Positions 47,401 through 59,400 of a DNA stretch of 64,000 nucleotides are shown here, in pieces. The translations under genes were made by a program, and so were the position numbers. The stretch lies in contig JAQMRL010000001.1 of the NCBI GenBank assembly GCA_035578175.1, forward strand, positions 438,128,639 to 438,192,638, read 5' to 3'. The stretch comes from Catonia carolina (lineage: Eukaryota; Arthropoda; Insecta; Hemiptera; Achilidae). Within the stretch, counting starts at the first letter, position 1. Each line of letters opens with the position of its first letter. Below the pieces are notes generated by a model. The model searched no databases. It saw only the letters and a list, made by a program, of their open reading frames with translations, and had not been told where the DNA came from.

Positions 47401-50400
47401 TCGAAAATCGGTAGTAGTCAACTATCAAAAACTACAAGAATTAATTTTTAAAACCCATCCTGTAGAGGCCAGCAGATTACAACAACTTTGTTAAATGTGT
47501 ATTTTCATACAAAATCAGCTGTGAAAATGGAGTCGGATGGGGTCCGACATATGAGTGGAACGGTAATACTATCGTGTCGGATCAGATCCGACAGTTGAGT
47601 GGAAAGGGTTAAATATCTCGGTCCTCGAAAATTCTCGAACACAACTTTAGATATTGTCACAATTTAATTGAACTACCAGATGAAATTTGAAAATGAACTA
47701 TATAAGTTGGTAAACCTGATAACATAATTATGTACTTCTGCTCAATATAATTTTTACTTTCTCTTGCCTATAGAATATATAGGAAGGAAAGTATTGTTTT
47801 CATGTCGATTTTTCAAAATTGAGTTTTCATCGGATCTACATGTTTTCGGATTCCCTGAACCCAATGAACATATTTTTAGCGATTGGTCTGTGTTTGTGTG
47901 TGTGTGTACAAAATATCTCAAGAACGGAACATCGTACGAACTTGAAACTTAAAACTTAAGTTACATACCACTACCGTACCCGACACGAACATTTTCATCA
48001 AAATCGGTCAACCGGAAGTGTAGTTTATTCGTGTAATTTTTCACTTTTTGCGATGTTCTCAAAAACTGGTCTTACGATTTTTTTAAAAATCGTCTGGTTT
48101 ACTAAATTTTTTATGCTCTACAAGATCGGGTAGGCGCCATATTTGCTGAAATTCTTGGTGAGGCTGTTTTCACGTAAAAGTATTGTTTTTTTTACGATTG
48201 CGGCTTTAATATGCACTTTAGCACAAAAACTTATGTAATAAAAAATGTAGAGAATTTAAAATCTTACAACTTTTATTTCAAACATTTTTTTTGTATTACG
48301 CTTAGTTTAGCAGTAATTAGCAATTCTCTGTTTTTTCAGAAAACCTGTGAAAAATCAATTTCTTTAAGATTTCGGCCTTAGTATGCATTTTACGACAAAA
48401 GTGTATAAAATCAAATTTATAGCAAATTAAAAGATCTACAATTTTTGTTTAGAGCATTTTTCTCTACATAGCCTAGTTTAGCGTGAAAGAGTGATCTCTG
48501 TATTTTTAAGCAAAACTGAGGTTGATATTAATTTTTTTAATGTTTTATTACTAATATTAGGTTATATTGTTAATTATTTGCATTGGCAAGAGAAAGTTGT
48601 GTGAGTGTTTTACACCAGATTTTTGGTATTATTGTGACAAACTTACAAAAGTGTCCGTGCTTTGATGTTTTTAATATGCAACTGAAGATGGATACTTGAT
48701 ATCTGAAAGGATCTATTGTCTTTTTTCATCAGATAAGAGTGATCTATTGTGTATTTAGTGGTTTTTTACATTATATAATAAAATAAAGTTATCTATTTGT
48801 TGTAATTAGATTAATATTTGTGTGTATTATTTTTTAGGAAGATGTCAGTGATGTTATACACGGATAACAGCATCAGAGTAATTGTATCTACTGGAAATCT
48901 TGTCGAATCTGATTGGGACAACAGAACACAAGGGTAAGTTACTAAACAGTACAGTTGTAGAATCAGAAATAAAATATAAATAAATAAATAATAAAGAAAT
49001 TAAAATAAAATAAATAATAAAGATTTTGCAAATAGCGACGTGGTGCTAAGGATCAGCTGGTGACAACATCACATGGTAATTTTATTGTATTTTATTATGT
49101 AGATACGATTTTGTATTGTTGAGTATTTTATAAAAGTAAAGTTCCGTGTTTCTTTAATTTGTTTTGATTTTCTTTTAATTGGTGAGTGATCAATTGCTTT
49201 GATATTTTATTTTGACTTTTATTTATAAAAAAAAGTGATCACACCATTTTTCGCGTGCAAAGCCACGACGGGGCATGCTAGTTTGTAATATTTTCTTAAA
49301 TAAATAAGAACCAGTGCACTCTGCAAGAGAGGGAACTAATCTTCCTGAACTGCAGTCACTTCTGCCAACATAAAACACAAACAATTACTGATCTAAATAA
49401 TTATTGCCAAAACAATATTAGGTCATTTCATGCGCCGTCATCCTGTACAATTAATATTTTTATTGACTACAAAGCCGGCCGCGTTGGCGATGTTGATAAC
49501 GTGCTCGCCTCTCATCACGCCGTCTTGGGTTCGAATTCCACTCGGGCATGGCATTTTTTCATACGTTACAAAAAATTCATTTCATCCTTCACCGTCTGCA
49601 TTAGCAGCAATTTGCAAAACAGTCGGACGTTAAACAAAAAAAAAAAAAAAAAATATTGACTACAAACAAAGTTGTTTCATGTACAATGCTTTTCACGGTT
49701 GATGAGCTCTGCTGTTCCGAACGTTTAGACCAATCAAAACGTTTACCAGCGTTGTCAGATTATTAGATCTGACAAACATTTCGCGCATGTGTGTAAGAGC
49801 CGCAATAGTTCACTCTCGTTTTGCATCTCGTACTGAACACATCGATTATAGAGCTCGTTAACATGCAATACTTTATAATATAATCAGCTGACTATGTATG
49901 TTTATAGGTTATAAATTGTTATTGAAAGACCAAAAACAATGGCTGACAAAATATTTAACAGAGCTACGAGAGCAAGTATTGGCAACGTTATTTCAGCTTG
50001 AAAGCTGAAATGATAAAAAATTAATCATTTTAATCTGACAATTAAAAGTTGTCAGATTAAATGATAAAAAATTACTAATGGCAGCTTATCATGGCCTCAT
50101 TCTGTCTCATATCCGTTATGGTATTTTAGTATGGGGTAATTCTAGCATGGGTAATATGAATAGGGTTTTTAAAATTCAAAAGAAAGCAATTAGGTGTATG
50201 GTGGGAGCTAACCAGCTAACCTCATGCAGGCCACTATTTAAGGAGCTTAAATTGCTTACAGTTCCCTCCCTCTACATTTTCGAGGTGATTATGTATGTTA
50301 GGCAAAATAATTTTATGCAGAATTACAATGTTCACTATCATAACACAAGAAACAGAAATAATTATTATGTGGCTAATCACTCCACAAAATTGTTTGAACA

Positions 50401-53400
50401 AAAACCTACTTATGCAGGGAGAAAATTCATGAATAAATTACCCCAATCTTTAAAGTGTTGTGAGGATTTGAATTCCTTTAAAAAAAATCTGAAAAATTAC
50501 TTGATCAGTGAAACTTTTTATAGCGTACAAGAATTTCTTTCTTGATAGTAGTGATACATTGTGTGATTCTTATATGTATTTCAGGTGTTATATCTGATGA
50601 CATGTCCTATACTCCTCCTGGAGTCTCCAGGGCGCAAGAAAAAAAAAAACGTTGCTGGCAAGTGATTGGCTAGGTATAAAGTGGGTGGGGGGCAATGCAT
50701 ACGTAAAGAGGGCTCATCACCCTTGAACAAATAGTATAGATATAGGACAATGAGTAAAAATTAGTTGATTTGTTGGTTGCAGTGTTTGGATTGGTCCTAG
50801 TTGTCCTCAGCTGCCAGAAAATTGTGATACTGGGTCCGGTGAATCTCCAACTGGCTTTAAAAAAGATCTCTTACAATATCTAGCTGCTTATAAATTACCA
50901 GCACTACAAGAATGGATCGGTCATGTACGGCGTGCAGATTTGAGTGATGTCAGGTAATTAAATTGATGATCAATACTTAATCCAAGTGTGCTAAGGATAA
51001 AGAGTATAAGTCTCAAAATGAGGTAAGTCAGTATTCTGATCATGTAATTATTCCTCCTAAATGTAATGTCCAAATTGGGCTCATTTTCAAGCACCAAAAA
51101 GAGTTTGCAGCGGTCAGAACTGGGAAAAGTTTCTGCCGTAGTTGCTTGGTAAGGTAGAGATTTTTAGTTGTACTCTCCATGTTGCAGCCTTGAATAGGTG
51201 GAGATCTGCTCTACTGAAATTTAATGTTTAAATCAATTAAATATGTTAATTAAAACTGTTTTTCCATTTAATTCCCTGAAAAATAGTAAAAGAAATCTGT
51301 AATCCATTTTTCTGCTTGGTTTTTTAATATGTTGTTGATTTATTTTGTCACTTTTTGTGTTTGTAGAAACAATTGCCAAGTCATCTGCAAAAGTAACGCT
51401 AATGTCACACAGACGCGGCACAATTATGCAAATCCAAATCCTAGAAGTTACTGAAAATATAACTTTTTAACAGTAAAGTTAAAAATCACGTACACTTTTT
51501 ACCCAAGTACACAACACAATCCGCTACTTTCACATTTGTCTGACAGCTGCCTACTAAATATTGTACACTCATCACGGACGGGCAACGCAGCGTGCTGGAG
51601 AGAGCACGTAGATCAACGGTTCCCAAAGTGGGGGGCGCGCCCCCCAAGGGAGGCGTGAAGACATGTCAAGGGGGGCGCGGGACTTCGAGATAGCTTTACC
51701 CTCCATAACGGATCCTTTCAGTGTCAACACAGACTTCCTGCCCGAATTACTTAAAAAACAAGTTTTAGAAATAAAAAATGTTTCTGCTGCGAAAAACGAT
51801 TTTGATAAAATTGACAAAACATCACTTTGGGTTAAGTATTACCAACTTTACCCCAGTATATAACAGCAAGCGGCAGTAATTGTAATTATCTTTATCAAGC
51901 ACCTATCTGTGCAAAAAAGTGTTTTCAGCACTTGTTACAATAAAAACAAAGCATCGTTGCAATGTTGGTTTTATTAATGATTTATGTTGTGCACTTTCTA
52001 ATAATCAACCTTTTTAAAAAAAAAAAAATGCAAGGTCATCCATCCACTGATTTATTTTGTCTCTTGTTAAAATTAAATTACAATTTTTAATGCTACAAAA
52101 AATAAAAAAAATAATAAATGTATGGTTATTCAATGTAATACGTGATTTTTCATTGCCCAATAAAATTGTGTAAGGGGGCGTGAGAAGTTTTCTTTTTGGC
52201 AAAAGTAAAAGATAGATTCTTTTTGGGCGTAAAAGATAGAAGTTTGGGAACCGCTGACGTAGATATTTCAGACCGTTCGTGTCACGCATGTGTTTTCACA
52301 TGCGTGCCCGTCTGTCACAACGATTTCCATGTTACAATTTGTTACGTTGTTTAGGTCAACAGCCGAAAGACTGTTTTGAACTTCTAGAGGATTTTACTAA
52401 GTCAAAACGAGGATTGAGGATTCTGAAAGTATTTTGTTGTTACTTTTTAATCAGCGTGTACACATTTTTATATAATGCGCGTAGTTTTATACAAATAACT
52501 AAAGATGTATCATCTTCTATAGATTTTTAATAAATAAAGTTTTTAGTTTCAATTATATGTTATTTACTCTGATGATGGTGGATCCACCAAAACACGTGTC
52601 TTCCTCACCGAGTAAAAGAGTATGCTTATCAGTATGCCAGACCCTCTGAAAAGTATCTACTTTCCACCCTGCAAATGACACCTTCACTTCATTCACCACA
52701 ATACCCGGCTGTAATTCATTACTCTCAGAGGAGATAACTGTGACTAGTGTCATTTACTCCTCTACCTCTTCTGTTCTTAAATGCTTCAGTTATTTAATTG
52801 GCTGATTATTTGATAAGAAACATAACTATTTTTTGTAGCCGTAGAATTAGCAGATTGAATGCAATTAATTTAACACTCCACCTGCCTGTTAAGGGCAATT
52901 ATATTGTGTATGAATTATTTTATTGATAATATATTCTTGTACAAAAATAAATCTTTGTAATGCATCCTGCAGTTTGAAATATTTCTATTTCATATAATGA
53001 ATTAATATAATAATTTCACTAACCTTCTTTTTAAGTTTTATACAAGTGACTGAAGATGTATCATCTTCTGTAAATTTTAAATAAATGAAAAAAATTTTTA
53101 GTTTCTATTTTTCATTTACTCTGATGATGGTGGATCCACCGAAACACGTGTAAGTAAAAATTGAAATAAAGGTGACGCAGTTTAAAAAGAAGGTTAGTGA
53201 AATTATTATATTAATTCATTATATGAAATAGAAATATTCTTGTACAGTTCAGCCATCCTTAGTTTGCTTCTGCTGTAAACAAACCAAAGCCACCTACTAT
53301 AGGGTGCACATTAGGGTCCACCACTTTATGGATGTCGTATTCCTATTAAATTAACTATGTTTTAAATTATAAGTACTTAAAACATCAGTCATGATATGAT

Positions 53401-56400
53401 GTAGGCCTAACAATTTCATTTAGAAAAATACTTTTGAAAGTATTTTGTTGTTACTTTTTAATGAGCGTGTACACATTTTTATATAATGCGCATAGTTTTA
53501 TACAAATGACTGAAGATGTATCATCTTCTGTAGATTTTTAATAAATAAAGTTTTTAGTTTCAATTATATGTTATTTACTCTGATGATGGTGGATCCACCA
53601 AAACACGTGTAAGTGAAAATAAAAGTTGATGCAGTTAAAAAGGAAGGTTATTGAAATTTATTATATAAATTCATTATATAAAAAACAGAACATTTTTATA
53701 TAATGCGCATGCTAAGTGATATCATTATTTGTTTACAGTAGGAGCAAACTAAGAAAGGCTGGACTTTAGTTGATTATGTTGTTACTTAATTAATCATTCT
53801 GCGTGTTACAGAGTATTCTTCATTGCTTCGGTTCCTGGTCTTCATGTCGGCTTGGATTACGAAAATTGGTCTCAGGGTAAACTCCGTAACATATTAAACC
53901 GGCACGCCACAGTAAAACCGTCATCAGCTGCTACAAAATGGCCGATCATCTGTCAATGTTCTTCTATCGGTAGCCTTGGTCCTCAACCTAGTTCTTGGCT
54001 AAACGGCCAGTTGAAGTTGACTTTCAGTTCTGGAAAAGGTCTTAGTTTCCCGGCTACTGATATCAGTTTGGTATGATATTTATGTAATCCTTAGACAATT
54101 ATAATGGTGATAATAATATTACAAGGGTTTTCTCTTAAAGTAAAGACTATTCCATTGTTAAAAAATCTGGTGTGAAAGACTCACACTACTTTCTCTTGTC
54201 AATGCAAATAATGAACGGTATAACCTAACATTAGTAATAAAACATTAGAAATAAACAAAAAAAACTAACACACTAACAGAAAATCACTCTTTTCACACTA
54301 AACTAGGCTCTGTTTTGTGAACAGCTGTTTTGTGTAGGTGTTTTCTACGCATTTGTCAAAGTTAAAAATGAGTGACTTGTGTGAACAGCGTTGTTGTGCT
54401 ATGAAATTTTCCGTGAAACTCTGAAAATCTTTTCCGGAAACTCATGAATTGCTTATAAAAACTTACAGTGATGAATCCATTAAAAGAAAAACTTGCTATA
54501 ATTGGTTCAAACGGTTTAATGAAAATTCTGTAAGACTCAAAAAAGCTCTTGAATTACACTCAAATGTGAAGGCCATGCTGACTGCATTTATCGATGCCAG
54601 AAGGTTGTCCATTACGACAGAAGGTTGTCCATTACGAGTACCTTCTTCCAGGTTCTAGTTAACCAGTCTTAATACATTTGGCTTCTGAAATGCGTACGAT
54701 AAAAAAATCAGACAGAAACGTACCAACCTTTGGGAAGCAGCGAATGGTTCTTCTACCACGACAGTGCACCAACCCTCAGAACTCATGAGTTTTTGGCCAG
54801 CAATTTGATTACCGTGCTTCCCCACCTACGCTACTCAACTGATTTAGCTAGCACCCTGTGATATCTTCTTGTTCCCCAAACTCAAGTAATACCCCTCAAA
54901 GAAAGGGTCTGGTTGTAATGATGAAATTGATTACTCTGAGAGGAGATAACTTTGATTAGTGTCTTTTGCACCTATACCTCTTCTGTTGTTACCATGTGAT
55001 AAGAAACAGAACTATTTTTGATAGCCCTGGAACGAGCAGATTGAGTGCAAATAATTTAACACTCCACCTGCTTGTTATGAACAAAAACCAGAGAATAGTC
55101 ATTTTAATAGTCACTACACCACAGGGGCCGGCCCGTGGTGTAGTGGTCAGCGCAACTGGCTACTATGCTGGGGTCCCGGGTTCGATTCCCGGTCAGGTCT
55201 GGCATTTTTTCATCTGTAAAATCACCACGTATCATTACCTACGCACAAGCCCAAGGATTATGTAGGCATCATCACTCAATAAAAAAAACAAAAACTTGAA
55301 AAAATTTCTCAAGTTGTTGCTCGTAGATCAATATAATATGATAATTCAGTTAATGTTTCAATAGATGTGGTCACATAATACTGTGTATATAAAGTACAGA
55401 CTTTCCAAGTTTGCTCCTACTATAAACAAATAATGACGTCACTGAGCATGCGCATTACATAAAAATGTGTACACGCTCATTAAAAAGTAACAACAAAATA
55501 CTTTTAAAGTATTTTTATGAATGAAATTGTTAGGCATTATTATTATTATTATTATTAACATCAGGGCGTTCAGGCCAAAACAGCCTCTCCTCACCGCGAC
55601 CTAAAAGATCTTTTGTGATTGCCCCCATCCCTTATTTAGGCCAGACCCACACTTTCAATAAAGCGCAGGATCTGCCTGGGATCTAGTGCACTTACCTGGG
55701 AGGGTGTCAACACATCCTCACCCATCAGCGCTCTTCTTTTGCAGCCAACCACTTCGCAGCTGCATAAAATATGCTCAGCCTTCTCTTCTGCCTCATGACA
55801 GAATCTACATAGGCTGTCTCCAGCAATTCCTAACTTGGATAGATGATACCCAAGATTACAGTGACCAGTCATCAGGCCCACTACCCTCCTCAAGTCCTGC
55901 CTTCCTAGTCTATTATATATTCCAGCCTTCTTGCTGGAATAGGCAATAAATTTCTTTGCCTGTACACAGCCTGGCACCTTCTTCCAATAGGAGGTTTTAG
56001 CCTCCTCTACCCAGGCCCTAACTATACTTCTATAGTAGCCCTCCCCAATTCCACAGAATGGCTCTGGGCCTATGAAGTGAGAGGCTGCACCCTTCTTAGC
56101 TAAGGCATCCGCTCTCTCGTTTCCAGACACTCCCTGGTGCCCCGGCACCCAACGCAGCGTCACAACGTTACGCCTTGCCACGGCATTCAAAACTTCCCGA
56201 CAGTCGTAGGCCAACCTTGACTCAAAAGTACAAGAACTCAGAGCCTTGATGGCCGCCTGACTATCGGAAAGAATAAAAATGTGCGACCCCTTGAGGCGCC
56301 TCTCAATGCACCTCTCCGCACAGACCTTTATGGCCAATATTTCTGCTTGGAAGATGGTTATGGTACATCCAAGGGCCATGGAAATCTTCCCACCAGCCCC

Positions 56401-59400
56401 CCAGACCCCCAATCCCGCTCTTCCGCTCATCACTGAGCCGTCAGTATACCAAACGGTACCTCCTTCCGGTATACCTGGTTGTTCCTCCGCCCACTCCTGC
56501 CGATCGAAAATTTCCACCTTCAGAGTGTTGGAGAAGTCGTATGTTTTGTTCATACGGTCCCGAGGACCACCCACCACACCCATCCCCTCAATCACTTTGA
56601 AGATCCTGGTGTGGCCCATCTCCTTTGATGGGACCCCTATCTTGCCCTCAAGCCTCAAGGCAGTTCTTATCGCCTCTTTCTTCACTTGAATGTGAAGAGG
56701 AGGCAAATCAAGCATCGCCTCCATCGCAGCCGTCGGGCAGGTGCCCATAGCACCACATATCCCCAGGCAGGCCAGTCTCTGTAGCTTCTTCAGCCGATCC
56801 TGCGCCGTCCTCAGATTAGTTCTTGGCCACCATACAAACGCTGCATATGTGACCATTGGCAAAATGATGCTCACATAAGCCAATTTTACCATATGAGGCC
56901 TAAGCCCCCAAGTCCTCCCAAACAGACTCTTGCATATCCATAAGGCCTTTGTAGCCTTCTCTATAGTTCTGGACATATGGCCCTTCCAAGACAGGCCTTT
57001 GTCCAGGACAACCCCCAGGTACTTCACCTCTGGGGAGTAGTTTAGCTCCGCTCCTTCCAGAGTCAAAGCACCCAGAGTCATTGTCCTCTTCCTGGTAAAC
57101 GGAACAACAACCACTTTTCCCGGGTTAATACGCAGTCCCTCCCGTCCACACCATGTGTGGACAAGGTTAAGGGCAACCTGCATACGCTCCCGGATGGTCG
57201 TCGCATGCTTACCTCTGACCAGGATCACCAGGTCATCAGCATAACTGACCACCTCCAATCCTTCCTCCGTCAGCTGAATGAGCAGCTCATCAATGACCAG
57301 TGACCACAGGAGGGGTGATAGCACCCCACCCTGCGGACAGCCCTTTTTAGCCCTACCAGTCACCGACTTGCCCCCCAGGCGAGTCCTTATTTCTCTATCC
57401 CTGAGAACAGACCCGACCCATCTAATCACACTAGATTGGATTCCCTTCCTCCTTGCAGCCTTCTCAATCGACATGAACAGGGTGTTATTAAACGCCCCTT
57501 CCACATCTAAGAAGGCACACAGGGCAATTTCTTGATCCCTCAAGCTCCCCTCAATCCGTGTTACCACATCATGAAGGGCCGTAATAGTAGACTTCCCAGT
57601 CTGGTAGGCATGCTGACACCCATGCAGGGGCCTTTCCTGAAGGGCCCCACCCCTGATGTGTCTGTCTACCACCTTCTCCATCACTTTGAGCACAAAGGAG
57701 GTCAGGCTGATAGGTCTATATGACTTAGGCTCTATTGGGGGTTTCCCAGCCTTCGGTATAAAGACCACCTCAGTCTCCCTCCAGCTCCTCGGTACATATC
57801 CAAGTGCACAACTGGCCCTAAAGATATGTAGCAAATTCTTAATTAGCTTGTTGCCCCCATTTTGCAACATAGCAGGGAAAATCCCATCAGGGGCAGCCGA
57901 TTTGTATGGTCTAAACATACTCACAGCCCACTTGACCTTGGCAAACGTAAAGACCTCACAAGCCTCCCTTCTCGCCAAGGCCAATTGTTAGGCATACATC
58001 ATATCAATTAACCCTTTCAATCCAAATTTTTTTAATTATACACAAAAAATATCTGTTCATTGTTTCAATGTAAAATTATGTTCAGGCTTCCTAAACAAAA
58101 TATATTCTCTTACTTATGTAGCAAAAAAAAACTAAATATGATTTTAATTTTAAAGTCATCATTTAAGACAAAATATTTTACAATTTAAAAATATTGATAA
58201 AATGGATAAAATCACTTTTTACAAACAGTCTAAAAAGTATACTTCTACTTAACATACGACATATTCGAAGAAATGCTACTTTATTTTAGTAAATGAACAC
58301 GAATATTTAAAACTAAAATTAATTTAAAAAAAACTAATTTATGGTTGCCTTTGTAGCGCAATGATCAGAAGCTAATCTGCACCTGCTAAACATGCTACAC
58401 TGCAAAGCGGAAGTCTCAAGTTCAATTCCTGGCTAGGGTACAGAAAATTATTACACTTCACACCCAGTGTTCCTAATCCAAAGTAGTCGCTAATAACTAA
58501 AATTTTGATGTCAGTTATTTCACTCCAGTGTGACTTCTTCGCCACACTGGGTTAGAAAGGATTAAGTGCTTTAAATATAGTACTTATAATTTAAAACATA
58601 GTAAACTTAATTCAAAAATAATAAATCTTTATAATGCATCCTGCAGTTTGAAATTATTTCTATTTCATATAATGAATTTATATAATAATTTCACCAACCT
58701 TTTTTTTAAACTGCGTCACCTTTATTTTTATTCTTGCTTACACGTGTTTCGGTGGATCCACCATCATCAGAGTAAATAAAAAAATTGAAACCAAAAAATT
58801 TTTATCTCACTTATTTAAAATTTACAGAAGATGATACATCTTCAGTCATTTGTATAAAACTGAGTTTTATACAAATTTGTATAAAACTCTTTTTATAAAA
58901 CTTTTTTGTACACAAAACTGAGTTTTATACAAATGACTGAAGATGTATCTTCTGTAAATTTTAAATAAGTGAGATAAAAATTTTTTTGGTTTCAATTTTT
59001 TTATTTACTCTGATGATGGTGGATCCACCGAAACACGTGTAAGTAAGAATAAAAATAAAGGTGACGCAGTTTAAAAAGAAGGTTGATGAATTTATTATAT
59101 AAATTCATTATTTGAAATAGAAATAGTTAACTGAATAGGAATACAACATCTGTAAAGTGGTGGACCCTAGGGTGCACTCTGTAGTAGCTGGCTTTGGTTT
59201 GTTGACAGTAGGAGCAAACTAAGGATGGCTCAATTGTAGGTTGGAATTATGTTAATGAATCATCCCTCAACATAAAAAAATGGCCTCTGAAATAATTTAC
59301 TTTTAGGATTTTAAAATAAATTCGATTTTAAAAAGTGTAATGATTTTGTTTTAATTGTTGTTAGATTTACCCAAGTTTTGATAACGTTTATGGCAGCCAT

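Larger units (their letters stand above)
53244..53770 (-). mobile_element. MITE family A, copy 3, interrupted
   Basis: Reversed copy starting TACAGTTCAGCCATCCTTAG and ending GGAGCAAACTAAGAAAGGCT. It is interrupted by the 197-bp unit at 53494-53690. It lies just before TDP1 exon 8 (53812). Confidence 0.75.
58613..59122. mobile_element. Penelope-derived foldback with two hammerhead-like motifs
   Basis: Two nearly complete units face each other around 58860-58925. An 11-of-13 match (TAGTAAACTTAAT at about 58599, TAGTTAACTGAAT at about 59124) is the likely target duplication, within MITE sequence. No coding. Confidence 0.75.
55392..59239 (+). mobile_element. MITE family A, copy 4, split by three insertions
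   Basis: The MITE starts TACAGACTTTCCAAGTTTGC at 55394 and ends GGAGCAAACTAAGGATGGCT near 59239. Its ~345 bp are spread over 3.8 kb by a non-LTR element (55537-57982), a TTAA-flanked element (58013-58566) and a hammerhead-bearing foldback (58613-59122). Confidence 0.75.

Noticed and set aside
55131..55200. Functional tRNA gene
   Set aside because: Good T arm, but the 3' side continues into a SINE body shared with another family and no proper acceptor stem was found.
55686..57991. Plus-strand frames over the 781-codon polyprotein
   Set aside because: Antisense shadows of the reverse transcriptase/RNase H frame.
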